DNA of 64,000 nt from an uncultured Lachnospiraceae bacterium (GTDB lineage: Bacteria > Bacillota > Clostridia > Lachnospirales > Lachnospiraceae): contig CAJTTO010000024.1 of assembly GCA_910579275.1 (NCBI GenBank), forward strand, positions 1-64,000, written 5' to 3'. This document shows positions 37,843 through 46,552 of the stretch, in pieces. The notes under the pieces were generated by a model that saw only the letters and a list, made by a program, of their open reading frames with translations, searched no databases and was not told where the DNA came from. The position numbers were made by a program, and so were the translations under genes. The stretch's first letter is position 1. Each line of letters begins with the position of its first letter.

Positions 37843-38366
37843 TGATGCCTAGAATACCAAACAGATTTGGCGGTGGAGCTCGTACAAATGCTAATGGATT
37901 ACATTTTGAACAAACTACCTCTCTCGATACAGCATTAACAACTGCAGGTTACTGTGTTATCGGAAACAAAGTTTTTGATGGAGATAATCAAATCGGACTT
38001 TCAGTTCAAAAACATGATTTCTATAAATATTTTTTAGAACCTAGATATATTCGTTTTTCTGATTACAATTCCAAGAAATGGCTACCTGATGAATGTTTTG
38101 TCAATTTAGAAACAAAAATTGTATATATAATTGAAAAGAAATTTCAAAAATGTACTGGCTCAGTTGACGAAAAACTTCCTAATTGTGATTTCAAAAAAAA
38201 GGAGTACGAAAAACTATGCCATCCTATCGGCTTTAAGGTGGAATATCTTTATGTATTCAATGATTGGTTTAGACAAAGCGTTTATAGAGACACTCTCCAA
38301 TATATTGAAGATGTAGGCTGCAATTATTTTTATAATGAAATTCCTTTGGATTTCCTTGGATTATAG
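37839..38366 (+). CDS. Predicted type II restriction endonuclease (PD-(D/E)xK-like)
   Basis: A 175-residue protein translated with the controller gene. A plausible PD-(D/E)xK core is PDECFVN followed by VYIIEKKFQK (Asp, then Glu-x-Lys), with strands before and after. The N terminus FGGGARTNANGLHFEQ suggests a DNA-contacting region with a Gln/Glu motif. Shorter than DpnII or MboI enzymes (about 280-290 residues), so if it cuts GATC it is a distinct family. Assignment rests on context plus the core motif. Confidence 0.65.
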   Translation: MMMPRIPNRFGGGARTNANGLHFEQTTSLDTALTTAGYCVIGNKVFDGDNQIGLSVQKHDFYKYFLEPRYIRFSDYNSKKWLPDECFVNLETKIVYIIEKKFQKCTGSVDEKLPNCDFKKKEYEKLCHPIGFKVEYLYVFNDWFRQSVYRDTLQYIEDVGCNYFYNEIPLDFLGL

Positions 38367-38481
38367 GAGGGGTATCTATGTCTGGAATTATACTGGTCGT
38401 GCAATGACATGGGAAATCGTTCCAGAAAAAATATGAAAAATAAACACATAAATATATTAATAAAATCTAGGAGGCTTTATC

Positions 38482-38739
38482 ATGATTTACACATTGCCAG
38501 TACGTTTAGAAGACGGACAAATATTCACTTCTCTTCCAACAAATCACATTTCCTTCCCCAAAGTAAGTGGCTATGATGGAAATGGATTACGAGTAACCAA
38601 TCTAGTTGGCTTTTCTAATGGTGATTTTCTCAAAAAATGCCCAAATTGCGGACGAACAAAATGTTCAGAAGCATTTGGTCTCAGAGAAACTGTTGAACGC
38701 GACCAAAGCAATTGTATGGATTGCAGAAGTCAATATTAA
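38482..38739 (+). CDS. Small zinc-ribbon protein downstream of the nuclease
   Basis: An 85-residue protein with a C-terminal pair CPNCGRTKC ... NCMDCRSQY, a zinc-ribbon like that found next to HNH nucleases, but with no HNH residues here. A strong aggaggc ribosome binding site precedes the ATG. It is followed by a very strong terminator, so it is the last gene of the controller/nuclease unit. Between it and the nuclease a 9-codon ORF with its own aggagg site (38378) is either a leader or a frameshifted remnant. Function unknown. Confidence 0.65.
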   Translation: MIYTLPVRLEDGQIFTSLPTNHISFPKVSGYDGNGLRVTNLVGFSNGDFLKKCPNCGRTKCSEAFGLRETVERDQSNCMDCRSQY

Positions 38740-38753
38740 ATAAATCTATCTCT

Positions 38754-38804
38754 AAAAGCCACAAGAACGTTGGTAATCATCTTACCAACGTTCTTGTGGC
38801 TTTT
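38754..38804 (+). terminator. Strong terminator of the nuclease operon
   Basis: Perfect stem of more than 20 bp (aaaagccacaagaacgttgg with its complement) around a 4-nt loop, with a T run on each strand. Confidence 0.95.
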
Positions 38805-39112
38805 ATCATCATTATTCATCCCTAAGTAGTCCATTACGACTAAGGAATTATCCCAACACATTTGTCTTTACTCCCTATCTGGCTCAGACCTTAGCAGTCG
38901 AAGCTGTAGTATTTATGCGGGTTTGCGGTACATTTTGCCCTACTTTGCCCCAGTTTAACAAAGTCCAATTTATTGTACAACTGACCTGCCGTGGCAGACG
39001 AATAATACTTTTATCATAATATTTTCTCTCCTAAAATGCCGTGATTTGCCGTGTTTTGGAAACTTTTGCGTACTTTCAAAAATTCACATAAAATCTGCAA
39101 AATGTGGTACAT

Positions 39113-39151
39113 TATGCAAAATAAGGCAAATCGGGGCAAAATGTAATAGTC
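39113..39151 (+). repeat. 39-bp direct repeat, left copy (possible element boundary)
   Basis: tatgcaaaataaggcaaatc and the following 19 bases recur at 53629-53667 with two mismatches, in the same orientation. Next to it are three tandem tagtcaat words (39148-39175). The surrounding 38.9-39.15 kb sequence has further ttgcc/ggcaa-type repeats. Confidence 0.8.
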
Positions 39152-39199
39152 AATCGTAGTCAATTGGTAGTCAATTTTAAGGGTGCAGACTACCAACTT

Positions 39200-39530
39200 T
39201 TTAACGGTATTATCGATACACAAAAAAACGGGCTGTGAACGAAGAGACTCCGGAATCAGATTTAAAGCCATGGATGCGGTAATGTTCATAAATCCTGAAT
39301 AATCCACTTTTGCATAAGAGCAGGCATAATAAAAAGCATTCAGCGATTTCTCGGTAATACCGGATAGAAAATGTCTGTAGAGAAACCGGATGGAATGTGC
39401 CGATTCCATTGCAAGTATGGATAGAACTAAAAGAAACAATGTTTCTGCAGTAGGGGCAGGAAATTTTTCAAAGTAAATGTAAAAATACTGATGAAGTCTA
39501 CCAATCAGGTTTTCTTTGTTGTATAATAAG
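39200..39530 (-). pseudogene. Transposase N-terminal remnant (IS4-like)
   Basis: On the minus strand the frame reads FEKFPAPTAETLFLLVLSIL, SAHSIRFLYRHFLSGITEKS and ESLRSQPVFLCIDNT, an N-terminal transposase segment familiar from IS elements of gut Clostridia. Homology stops abruptly after CIDNT at about 39200, where the frame runs into non-transposase sequence. The catalytic core is missing. The family label IS4 is tentative. Confidence 0.65.
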
Positions 39531-39585
39531 TTTATCGTATGGGATCACTTTCCTTTGTAATGGTTGTCGTAAACTTATTATACAA
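39519..39585. repeat. Perfect 16-bp inverted repeat beside the transposase remnant
   Basis: ttgtataataagttta and taaacttattatacaa are separated by 35 bp. It lies at the 5' edge of the transposase fragment, so it may be an IS end, a promoter-associated hairpin or a target duplication. Confidence 0.8.
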
Positions 39586-39679
39586 CGGAAAGTCCTGTAC
39601 GATATTTTTTTCTTAAAAACTTGTAGAGTGGTGTAACCTAAAATACCGCAGCGAAGAAACTCTCCACAGCGGTAGCTAT

Positions 39680-40699
39680 TTAGACGGTCTGTTGTATCAT
39701 ATCCAATGTTTTTACACATTCAAGACCGATCTCCTTTGCCAAATTACACGGAACTGCATTTCCCACTTGACGATATTTTGCCCCAATTGTTCCTTGGAAC
39801 TCCCAATCATCAGGAAAGGTCTGAATTCTAGCATTTTCTCTTACACTGAAAGGTCTAACCTCTATCGGATGGCATCTATCTGTCTGTTTCATCTGAGGAG
39901 TCGTCAATACTGTTAGGGATGGTTCATCTAAACTTAACCTTCTTAATATTCCTGTTCTTCCTCCCCCCATATACCAGCAAGTTTTCATATAATCCTTTGC
40001 TATGTCAGGATCTATATCTCGCCAATATCCTCCGGGTGGTACCAATGCAAATATTTTTTCTTTACTAGCCGAATACTTGCTACACTCCTCTGGGTTATGT
40101 TCAAGTTCAATATCCTTAAGAAGTGGTTTATAATCATGTGCCTTTGGGTATGAAAACCCACACTTACCCACTAGGTCATTTCTAATACCAATAGTTATGA
40201 GTCGTTCTCTTTTTTGAGGAACTCCATACTCCCAAGCATTTAATACTTGATATTGAATTGTGTAACCTTCATCATTAAAAATATTACATATTGTCCCAAA
40301 TGTCCTACCCTTGTCATGAGTTAATAATCCCCTAACATTTTCGAATAAAAACATCTTCGGCTGTAACTTATGTAAAAAAGACGCATAGTGATAAAACATG
40401 GTTCCACGGACATCATCAAGTCCAAGTCTTTTTCCGGCATAGCTGAAAGACTGGCAAGGTGCTCCTCCACTTAAAAGGTCTAGTTCTCCCTTGTTTATAC
40501 CGAATTCTTTTTCTAAATCTCTTGCAGCAACAATTTCTACATCTTCACAAAGGACATTCCAATTGGGTCTGTTATGAGTAAGCGTATCAGCTGCAGATTT
40601 ATCAAACTCTACCAAACCAATGTGTTCAAATCCGGCTTGTTCTAATCCAAGAGCCAATCCTCCTGCTCCTGCAAAAAGTTCAATCGATTTATACGCCAT
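39680..40699 (-). CDS. C5-cytosine DNA methyltransferase (Sau96I-like)
   Basis: A 339-residue Dcm-type enzyme. Motif I is ELFAGAGGLALGLE, catalytic motif IV GGAPCQSFS, motif VI FENVRGL, motif VIII QKRERLITIG and motif X YRQVGNAVP. The target-recognition region lies between VIII and IX. The start is taken at ATG 40699, nine nt after ggagg; a longer frame upstream lacks a site. The adjacent Eco47II-type nuclease suggests a GGNCC-like target, a family-level prediction. Confidence 0.92.
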   Translation of the reverse strand: MAYKSIELFAGAGGLALGLEQAGFEHIGLVEFDKSAADTLTHNRPNWNVLCEDVEIVAARDLEKEFGINKGELDLLSGGAPCQSFSYAGKRLGLDDVRGTMFYHYASFLHKLQPKMFLFENVRGLLTHDKGRTFGTICNIFNDEGYTIQYQVLNAWEYGVPQKRERLITIGIRNDLVGKCGFSYPKAHDYKPLLKDIELEHNPEECSKYSASKEKIFALVPPGGYWRDIDPDIAKDYMKTCWYMGGGRTGILRRLSLDEPSLTVLTTPQMKQTDRCHPIEVRPFSVRENARIQTFPDDWEFQGTIGAKYRQVGNAVPCNLAKEIGLECVKTLDMIQQTV

Positions 40700-40780
40700 T
40701 TTTGGCATCCTCCACTCATGTATTTTTTTCTCGCTATTAAGCGATACTACTATATTCTCTCTGTTTTCCAAAAAGTCAAG

Positions 40781-41539
40781 TTAAAATCCAATATATGTAC
40801 TGAAGTTATCTGCCATTATCTGTTCTAATAATGTCCTGTTATATCTCTGTGCATTAATATCTAACTGGCTATAAACAGACACATTTGCTGTTCCAGTAGC
40901 TGAAGATGTTGCAATACTGTTCAAATAATCCTGCGTTGCTCTTGGAATAGCTTCGCATAACTGATGAAATGCATCCGAAATACCTGTTAACAACGCATAG
41001 AATCTATCACCTGAAATAATTCTAACTCTAGGATGAGAATAATATTTGTGATTAAATGAACCTTCCCATAACTCATCAATACTATTCTTTGCAATTATCT
41101 GAACTAAATAACAGGTTGCGTTTGGATGACTATCTGCTACAGCCTGTAATTTCTGGAATGTAGCCTCTGCAGAACTACTGTTCATTGTATTATGTTTGTT
41201 TTTCACTTCAGCAAAAATAGTTCCTGCTACATTTGAAATATCACATCCATTACCTACACCCAAATCATTAATTCCATCAATACATCCTAACAATGACTGC
41301 TGGAAAACACCAATCGCATTTGAAATGGTCTTATCATCCTGACGTGCAATTTCTGATTTTATATAGGATTCTTCATCAATATCATTAAATGCCATGTCAA
41401 ACTGAAACTTGATAGGATCCACCTTATTTGAATAAAACTTATCAACTGTAGAGTTTCTCTTACATCTCTCATATGATTGATGCAATTCTCGAATGCATCT
41501 CAATAAATCTTCATCTGAAATAAATGATACATATGCCAT
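40781..41539 (-). CDS. Eco47II-family type II restriction endonuclease
   Basis: A 252-residue nuclease. The signature IFAEVKNKHNTMNSSS holds the Glu-x-Lys catalytic residues and matches the Eco47II/Sau96I endonuclease family, whose members cut GGNCC. It is just upstream of the cytosine methylase on the same strand, the expected R-M order. Ribosome binding site ggag at 8-nt spacing to the ATG. Length fits the family. Confidence 0.88.
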   Translation of the reverse strand: MAYVSFISDEDLLRCIRELHQSYERCKRNSTVDKFYSNKVDPIKFQFDMAFNDIDEESYIKSEIARQDDKTISNAIGVFQQSLLGCIDGINDLGVGNGCDISNVAGTIFAEVKNKHNTMNSSSAEATFQKLQAVADSHPNATCYLVQIIAKNSIDELWEGSFNHKYYSHPRVRIISGDRFYALLTGISDAFHQLCEAIPRATQDYLNSIATSSATGTANVSVYSQLDINAQRYNRTLLEQIMADNFSTYIGF

Positions 41540-41589
41540 AATTTAATCTCCTTTATCTTTGCATTTGTTCTTTTTAAAAAAATATCACG

Positions 41590-41845
41590 CTATATGTCTC
41601 CAAAAACGTACTCCTTATAACGGTCTTTCAAAAACATTTTGATCTGTAAGATTAAATAACTATCTCTTGCAGCAACATCAAATTCTACTGTACAATTAAT
41701 CTGGGTGTTTGTAGGAGTCTGATGAAAATAAATAGTAAGTATCCACTTTTTCCTTTTTACATTGTACATCCAAAGTTGCCAATCTACCTTCCATGTTTTG
41801 CCCTTCAGATAAATGCAAGCAAAATACCCACAATAAATATATTAT
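41590..41845 (-). pseudogene. C-terminal fragment of an unrecognised protein
   Basis: A stop-free minus-strand frame without start codon reads LKGKTWKVDWQLWMYNVK and later VEFDVAARDSYLILQIKMFL before TAG. Composition looks protein-like but the 5' part is missing. Function unknown. Confidence 0.4.
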
Positions 41846-41881
41846 ATCGCAAAAAGTGTTATTTTACAATTAAATCTTATG

Positions 41882-42061
41882 TTAACTTCTATTTTTTTGT
41901 AGTAACAAAACTTCCTTACAAGTCACTTTGATTTCCTTTCCCGGCTCAAATCCCAATTGTTCAAGCCATAATCCTTGCATCCTAATCTGTAACACTCTCG
42001 TACATTTGATGGAAGTTCACCACTTTCCCTTTGATGCCATAGTAACCTCATATGCCTTCAT
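41882..42061 (-). pseudogene. SymE-like toxin remnant with in-frame TGA
   Basis: Sixty codons: MKAYEVTMASKGKW, TGA, then VLQIRMQGLWLEQLGFEPGK and EIKVTCKE. The second part matches the short beta-rich SymE/AbrB-fold proteins (R-x-Q-GLWL-x2-LGF-x-PG). Its ATG overlaps the stop of the upstream decayed gene (ATGA). The early TGA at 42017-42019 breaks it. Confidence 0.6.
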
Positions 42062-42372
42062 CTTCTTTTCTGTTTTAAACGCTCCCATATGTAACCGATA
42101 AATTCTCCATTCTCAATCACATGAGCATCGTACCTCTTTATACTTTCAACAACTTTTGCAACAGATCATGTTTCCCAATGTTTATGATAATATCTCGAAT
42201 TTGCAGTATACTTATGATACAATGTTACTGTTTTGCCCGAATTAACGGATATCTTATAAATGATCCATTGTTGCCTTGTATTATTCAAAATCAACTCCAC
42301 ATATTTTTCTTCAACCTGAATGATGGTAAAATAGCCATCTCCTAGTAGTTTCATCTCTTTATTTGTAAACAA
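42058..42372 (-). pseudogene. Small gene upstream of the SymE-like remnant, with in-frame TGA
   Basis: A 104-codon frame reading MFTNKEMKLLGDGYFTIIQV ... TLYHKYTANSRYYHKHWET, then TGA (42166-42168), then SVAKVVESIKRYDAHVIENG. The two halves are continuous in one frame and the text reads through smoothly, so TGA probably replaced TGG. Partner of the SymE-like ORF by overlap. No known domain. The following region 42373-42745 holds only repeated ataacgat words and inverted repeats. Confidence 0.55.
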
Positions 42373-42462
42373 TCATGTTTTCCTTTGAAAAAATATTATA
42401 AAATTGAAATTTGTGCTACTAAAGCAGCATTGATGCAGACCTTTCTCTGCTCAGAAAGTTTA

Positions 42463-42490
42463 TAACGATACCTTACATGATAACGATAAA
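42463..42490 (+). repeat. taacgatacc...tgataacgat motif, copy 1
   Basis: The pattern taacgatacct-(3-5 nt)-tgataacgat recurs at 53577-53604. A further tatcgttat lies nearby at 42498. Possibly binding sites of a mobile-element protein. Confidence 0.55.
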
Positions 42491-42745
42491 CCTCTTCTAT
42501 CGTTATAGTGGTTTCTTCAAATATACCCTTTGAAATTTGCCCTGTGTTGCATTATTAGAAAATAAAAGCAAATAACCGCTCGCTTATACCTACAAAAAGC
42601 CTTATTCCAAGGGTTTTGAAGTGCCTTATAAAAGTTAAATTGTATTATACTGTGATAACTGTTGTTCATTGGCACAGTGAAATTGATACAATTCAACGAT
42701 GCACCCTCTCACAAACGGCTTGAAATTGGTATTTTTTCATAATAA

Positions 42746-42769
42746 ATGCACACCCTTTCGAGTGTGCAT
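42746..42769 (-). terminator. Hairpin downstream of the PIN-domain gene
   Basis: atgcacac/gtgtgcat stem; on the minus strand it is followed by tttatta. A related word occurs just upstream of the same gene at about 43915. Confidence 0.5.
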
Positions 42770-42816
42770 GAATAATTTCAATCTGTGCAATCTTTCTTCA
42801 AGAACAACTTCAATAA

Positions 42817-43854
42817 TTAGGAAATAAAATCCATGAGTTCTAAAGAAGTCTGCAAAAAAGCCGAGTTGACCATACAGCTAAAATTTGACAATGCCTTGGT
42901 AAGAAATGGCTTGTCAAGTGTCATTAAGCCATCTGCATATCGAAATGCTGTGCTCAAATTCATAAAATCAATAATGTCATTATACTTAAATTTCCCTTGG
43001 TTAATAAGAAGTCTCTGTATGCAGTAATTTAGAAAGTCCTTCTCCAAAGGACTAAGTTCCTGATAATCAATAACCGAAAATATATCATTATCATCAGAAA
43101 ACATTTTTTCACTATTTTTCATCTGCATATGTGCTTCTTGAATAAATGTCAAATAATCATTTTCACAATACTTTTTATCAAATTCTTCCGTGACTCTTTT
43201 CAGTTCCTCACTAAAATCATTTTCTTCAATATACTCTGGTGTCTTCTCAGACAAAGTCTTATAATGTGTTTCTATACTCCTTATAATCCCCCAAAATTCT
43301 CTCTGGACGATTGCAGAAAATTTTTTAGAATTATCCTGAGTATATGACAATAAAAACTGATCTTCAAATCTATTTCTTACCAACAAAGGCAAATGCGAAA
43401 AATTATTGGTAACCATGGCCAAATACCTAATATACATACTATAGGCATCTTCTGCCTTGTTTAGCTTCATGTTCATATAAAGAACAGCAAATGCTTTAAA
43501 TATCTCACCCAATACCCTTACCACATAATCCGAAGTCTGAGAGATAAGCACCCCTTTTAAAGCCATCCGTCCCAAATCTGATAATTCCTTTTCACTATAT
43601 ATCAGTTTCCAAAACAACTCACTATCTTTCTTGCTGTTTCCAGCCACTTCAAATTTATAATCATCTAAAAATTTTAAAATTGCAAGCAAATCATCTTTGT
43701 TATCTTTATACCTGTTAAATGCTTCAAAAAGTGTGCCATAAGTTACAATTCCCGTATTTCCTGTCAATATATTTAATGTATTATCTAAATTGCAATGTCC
43801 ATCTTTAAATACAAGACCATAAAGAACATTAGTATCTACCACATACTTTTTCAT
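42817..43854 (-). CDS. PIN-domain-like protein, long form (345 aa)
   Basis: The N terminus MKKYVVDTNVLYGLV is a PIN-domain first strand with catalytic Asp7. The C terminus (DIIDFMNLSTAFRYADGLMT, then LDKPFL) matches the last acidic site and T-x-D-K strand of PIN nucleases. Between them are about 250 mostly helical residues, far longer than toxin-type VapC (about 130). PIN domains cut RNA, so this is a candidate RNase of a defence or toxin system. No antitoxin-like gene is directly adjacent; the next genes upstream are the zinc-ribbon and 362-aa proteins on the same strand, about 100 bp away. Good ribosome binding site (aggtgaggtg). Confidence 0.7.
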   Translation of the reverse strand: MKKYVVDTNVLYGLVFKDGHCNLDNTLNILTGNTGIVTYGTLFEAFNRYKDNKDDLLAILKFLDDYKFEVAGNSKKDSELFWKLIYSEKELSDLGRMALKGVLISQTSDYVVRVLGEIFKAFAVLYMNMKLNKAEDAYSMYIRYLAMVTNNFSHLPLLVRNRFEDQFLLSYTQDNSKKFSAIVQREFWGIIRSIETHYKTLSEKTPEYIEENDFSEELKRVTEEFDKKYCENDYLTFIQEAHMQMKNSEKMFSDDNDIFSVIDYQELSPLEKDFLNYCIQRLLINQGKFKYNDIIDFMNLSTAFRYADGLMTLDKPFLTKALSNFSCMVNSAFLQTSLELMDFIS

Positions 43855-43953
43855 TAAGACACCTCACCTTATTATCAATCTTCCTTTCACTTAAAGCATT
43901 CTTTACTTTATAATAAATGCACACCATTTCGGATGCGTATCAAGAAGATTTAT

Positions 43954-44160
43954 TTAAACAGAACTGGAATCACCATTCTCTTTATCACCAGCAAGTGCCT
44001 TTGCACTACGAACGAATGCAAACATGCCAACTACCATCCCCCCAACCTGCCCAACCTTATTCCGTCCTTCCAGTTTGCAACGCCTGCAAATAGGCATCTT
44101 TTCACTTATCAATAATTTCCCACAAAACTTGCAACGTTTTTCCTTTGTCTCATCATTCAT
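43954..44160 (-). CDS. Small zinc-ribbon protein with hydrophobic segment
   Basis: A 68-residue protein starting MNDETKEKRCKFCGK. CKFC and CRRC form a zinc ribbon, followed by a Gly/Val-rich hydrophobic stretch (VGQVGGMVVGMFAF) that could insert in a membrane. Start chosen because ggagg lies 9 nt upstream inside the end of the preceding gene; the reading frames overlap, implying translational coupling. Confidence 0.6.
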   Translation of the reverse strand: MNDETKEKRCKFCGKLLISEKMPICRRCKLEGRNKVGQVGGMVVGMFAFVRSAKALAGDKENGDSSSV

Positions 44161-45241
44161 CTTCAGCATCCTCCGCATCTATATAAAAAATATCATTATC
44201 TTTTTGATCCAACATCGTTTTATAGGAACCTACTGCTTCAAGCATTTGTTTCGGCCTTTCTAACCAAAAATCCATATTTTCCTCCTTATATGGATAATAT
44301 TCATGTATTAATTCCAAGGCTGTGTACTTTCCATCTCCTATTTTTCTTTCCGTTAAAGTTTGCAATTGGTATTGGTATTCTCCGAGGATGCGTTTGGCAT
44401 CATCATCTTTCCCCCTAAGATTTAAAAGGTACACTCGTAATCCAACATAGCGTGGAATCATCTTCATATCTTCATTGATATAGGATAGCAAGGTGTCAAT
44501 TGCTTTTACGCTAGCAAACGGTCCTTTCTGATTTGCAAGTTTCTTCACTTGCGCATTAATGTCTGAATACAAATCTACCAATCCCTGCATAAGATATGTA
44601 TCGGCCTCCCTCAAAAAATCCTCCTGCTCCTCCGAATTCGCTGTTGATGCCGACATAATTCTGTCTCTTGCATATATGAATTTATTGCTCAATGCTTCAC
44701 GTCGGGCAAAGTCAATCATTCCCTTTACATCTCTTCCGACATCTTCAATCTGTGCTGATATCAGCTTAAGGGAAGTTTGCATTGATAAGGTGGAAATATC
44801 TGATAAAACTTCGGTTGGATTAAGGGCTTTCTTTAAGGTAAAGAATTTAACAAGCTTTCCATTTTTGTCCAAAATTGCAGGTCGCAAATTTCCTGTTACT
44901 TCCTTTGACTCTCCAACATGATAGATACCCTCTTTTAATCCATCAATGATTTCTTGACTGAAATGAGAATAATCAGCGACAAGCATCCCCATCTTTGAAA
45001 TGTCAAATCCACCCTTTATTGCAGCAGCAATCTGACCGAATAGTCCTTCAATATTCAGATGAATCTCCCATGTCGTCTCCGAATTCATCCCTACATAAAT
45101 TTTCCCAATAAGCACATCAAAAAAATCTGACATTGCAAGAAGATTCGTACCTTTTCTATCCTCTTCCTCTATAAAAATATCTAAAAGCTCACACTTGCTT
45201 ACTTCGGCAATTTCATTCTTCTCTATCATTCCACCATCCAT
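44153..45241 (-). CDS. Unknown 362-aa protein coupled to the zinc-ribbon gene
   Basis: Not recognised. A soluble, acidic protein with no signal peptide. Residues about 30-130 look alpha/beta; residues about 150-340 are helical, with tetratricopeptide-like composition but no clear repeat. The tail is acidic (DIFYIDAEDAEDE). A weak ribosome binding site precedes the first ATG; ATG 45229 is an alternative. The location between R-M genes and an ATPase/subtilase pair, and overlap with the zinc-ribbon gene, make a defence or stress function possible but unproven. Confidence 0.65.
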   Translation of the reverse strand: MDGGMIEKNEIAEVSKCELLDIFIEEEDRKGTNLLAMSDFFDVLIGKIYVGMNSETTWEIHLNIEGLFGQIAAAIKGGFDISKMGMLVADYSHFSQEIIDGLKEGIYHVGESKEVTGNLRPAILDKNGKLVKFFTLKKALNPTEVLSDISTLSMQTSLKLISAQIEDVGRDVKGMIDFARREALSNKFIYARDRIMSASTANSEEQEDFLREADTYLMQGLVDLYSDINAQVKKLANQKGPFASVKAIDTLLSYINEDMKMIPRYVGLRVYLLNLRGKDDDAKRILGEYQYQLQTLTERKIGDGKYTALELIHEYYPYKEENMDFWLERPKQMLEAVGSYKTMLDQKDNDIFYIDAEDAEDE

Positions 45242-45318
45242 CCTTGTCTTTCAATTCGTGTGCCTCAACACTTGAATTTAATCATACCATATTTATCATC
45301 AAATACTCATAAGAAAAC

Positions 45319-45347
45319 AAGCCGGAGAACACAAAAGTCTCCGGCTT
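45319..45347 (-). terminator. Terminator after the radical SAM gene
   Basis: Perfect aagccggaga/tctccggctt stem followed on the minus strand by tgttttctt. Confidence 0.75.
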
Positions 45348-45454
45348 AACAAAAATTTAATTTGCAAATAGGGCTTCAATAAAATTATACGACCATAAAT
45401 CCTATCTATGAGTATCCTTTTTCTTATCTGGAAGTTTATAGGAGAAAACCTTTT

Positions 45455-46552
45455 TCAGTTTTCTTTAAATAATTGAATGCATTTTTCTTTTAAACTATCA
45501 CAGTATCCATTTGGGACATAGAGTTCACCATCTATTATTTCGGCATTTACATAACACATGGTACACCTTTGTGAATATACGCATCCGTTACACCCATGTA
45601 AAATTGCATGTTCGTATTTTTCAATTAAATGCCTAAGTTCATTTAATGCAATACGAATATCGACATTTCTTAAATCCCAGCGAGTTTTCATCTTGTTACA
45701 CAGAGAAATTGAAAATTCTGGAGAAATATGGATGATGCCTCGTTTGGATTTACAGGGAAACCCTGTACGAATTACACTAGGCTTTTCAATGTTTTTATAC
45801 ATATTAGGTGTATAATATTTCTTCTGTGCTATACTAAGAGAATATTTTTTTTCGATATTGGCGTGTAAATCGTCTATGCCATCAAACAACTCAGAATCTA
45901 CAGCTAAAAAAAGATTATTATCAGTCGCCCATTGCTTAACACCTTCATAGTATCTAAGGGTAGTTTGGGTTAATGTAAATTTGGGTAGTACATATAACCC
46001 CATTTCCTGCAATTTCAATATATTGCAAAATGGTTCTGATGTATAATCATCGTTATAAAGTGTTATTTCGACACTACTAGGCGGTAACTCTTTCCAACAT
46101 GTTAAAATCTCATCGTCGATGATAGAACCATTGGTAAATACGGTGATAAAAACCCCTTTTTCCTTAAAATATCTATATATTTTGATAAAATCATCCAAGA
46201 GCAGACATTCGCCGCCAGAAAGATAAACCTCAAATAATCCTTCGGAAACCAAGCAGTCTATAGTCTCTACAGTTTCTTTAAAACAAACTTCCCTAGTAAT
46301 ACTATTATCTCTTATATAACAAAAGGAACAATTAAAATTGCACCTGCTCGTCATGTCCCAAGTCAATAATACAGGTGAATATGAAGAAGAATGATTCCTT
46401 AAATAATTTGATATTCCAGTTACAGAAAGATCACATTCATTATCGGTGAGTTGTTGCAATGTTTCTTGATCAAAATAAATTTCAGAAGGAGTTGTGGGAT
46501 TCACAAAATAATGAATTCCACAACTCTTTCTTTCAATCAAACAACTATTCAT
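45455..46552 (-). CDS. Radical SAM/SPASM protein, probable peptide-modifying enzyme
   Basis: A 365-residue enzyme. The [4Fe-4S] motif CNFNCSFC follows LLTWDMTSR, at about residues 71-78. The SAM-binding strand is YLSGGEC (GGE motif). The C-terminal region has a SPASM-like cysteine set (CKSKRG, LCNKM, HGCNGCVYSQRCTMC, GYC) for auxiliary clusters. Such enzymes mature ribosomal peptides or other small proteins. The ATG overlaps a short upstream ORF as TAATG, so translation is probably coupled. Confidence 0.87.
   Translation of the reverse strand: MNSCLIERKSCGIHYFVNPTTPSEIYFDQETLQQLTDNECDLSVTGISNYLRNHSSSYSPVLLTWDMTSRCNFNCSFCYIRDNSITREVCFKETVETIDCLVSEGLFEVYLSGGECLLLDDFIKIYRYFKEKGVFITVFTNGSIIDDEILTCWKELPPSSVEITLYNDDYTSEPFCNILKLQEMGLYVLPKFTLTQTTLRYYEGVKQWATDNNLFLAVDSELFDGIDDLHANIEKKYSLSIAQKKYYTPNMYKNIEKPSVIRTGFPCKSKRGIIHISPEFSISLCNKMKTRWDLRNVDIRIALNELRHLIEKYEHAILHGCNGCVYSQRCTMCYVNAEIIDGELYVPNGYCDSLKEKCIQLFKEN

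Noticed and set aside
39498..39719. 73-codon minus-strand frame overlapping the end of the methylase
   Set aside because: Covers the inverted repeat and out-of-frame transposase sequence; no family resemblance.
41882..42372. Alternative genetic code (TGA as Trp)
   Set aside because: Many intact genes here end in TGA and none of the core genes has an internal TGA.
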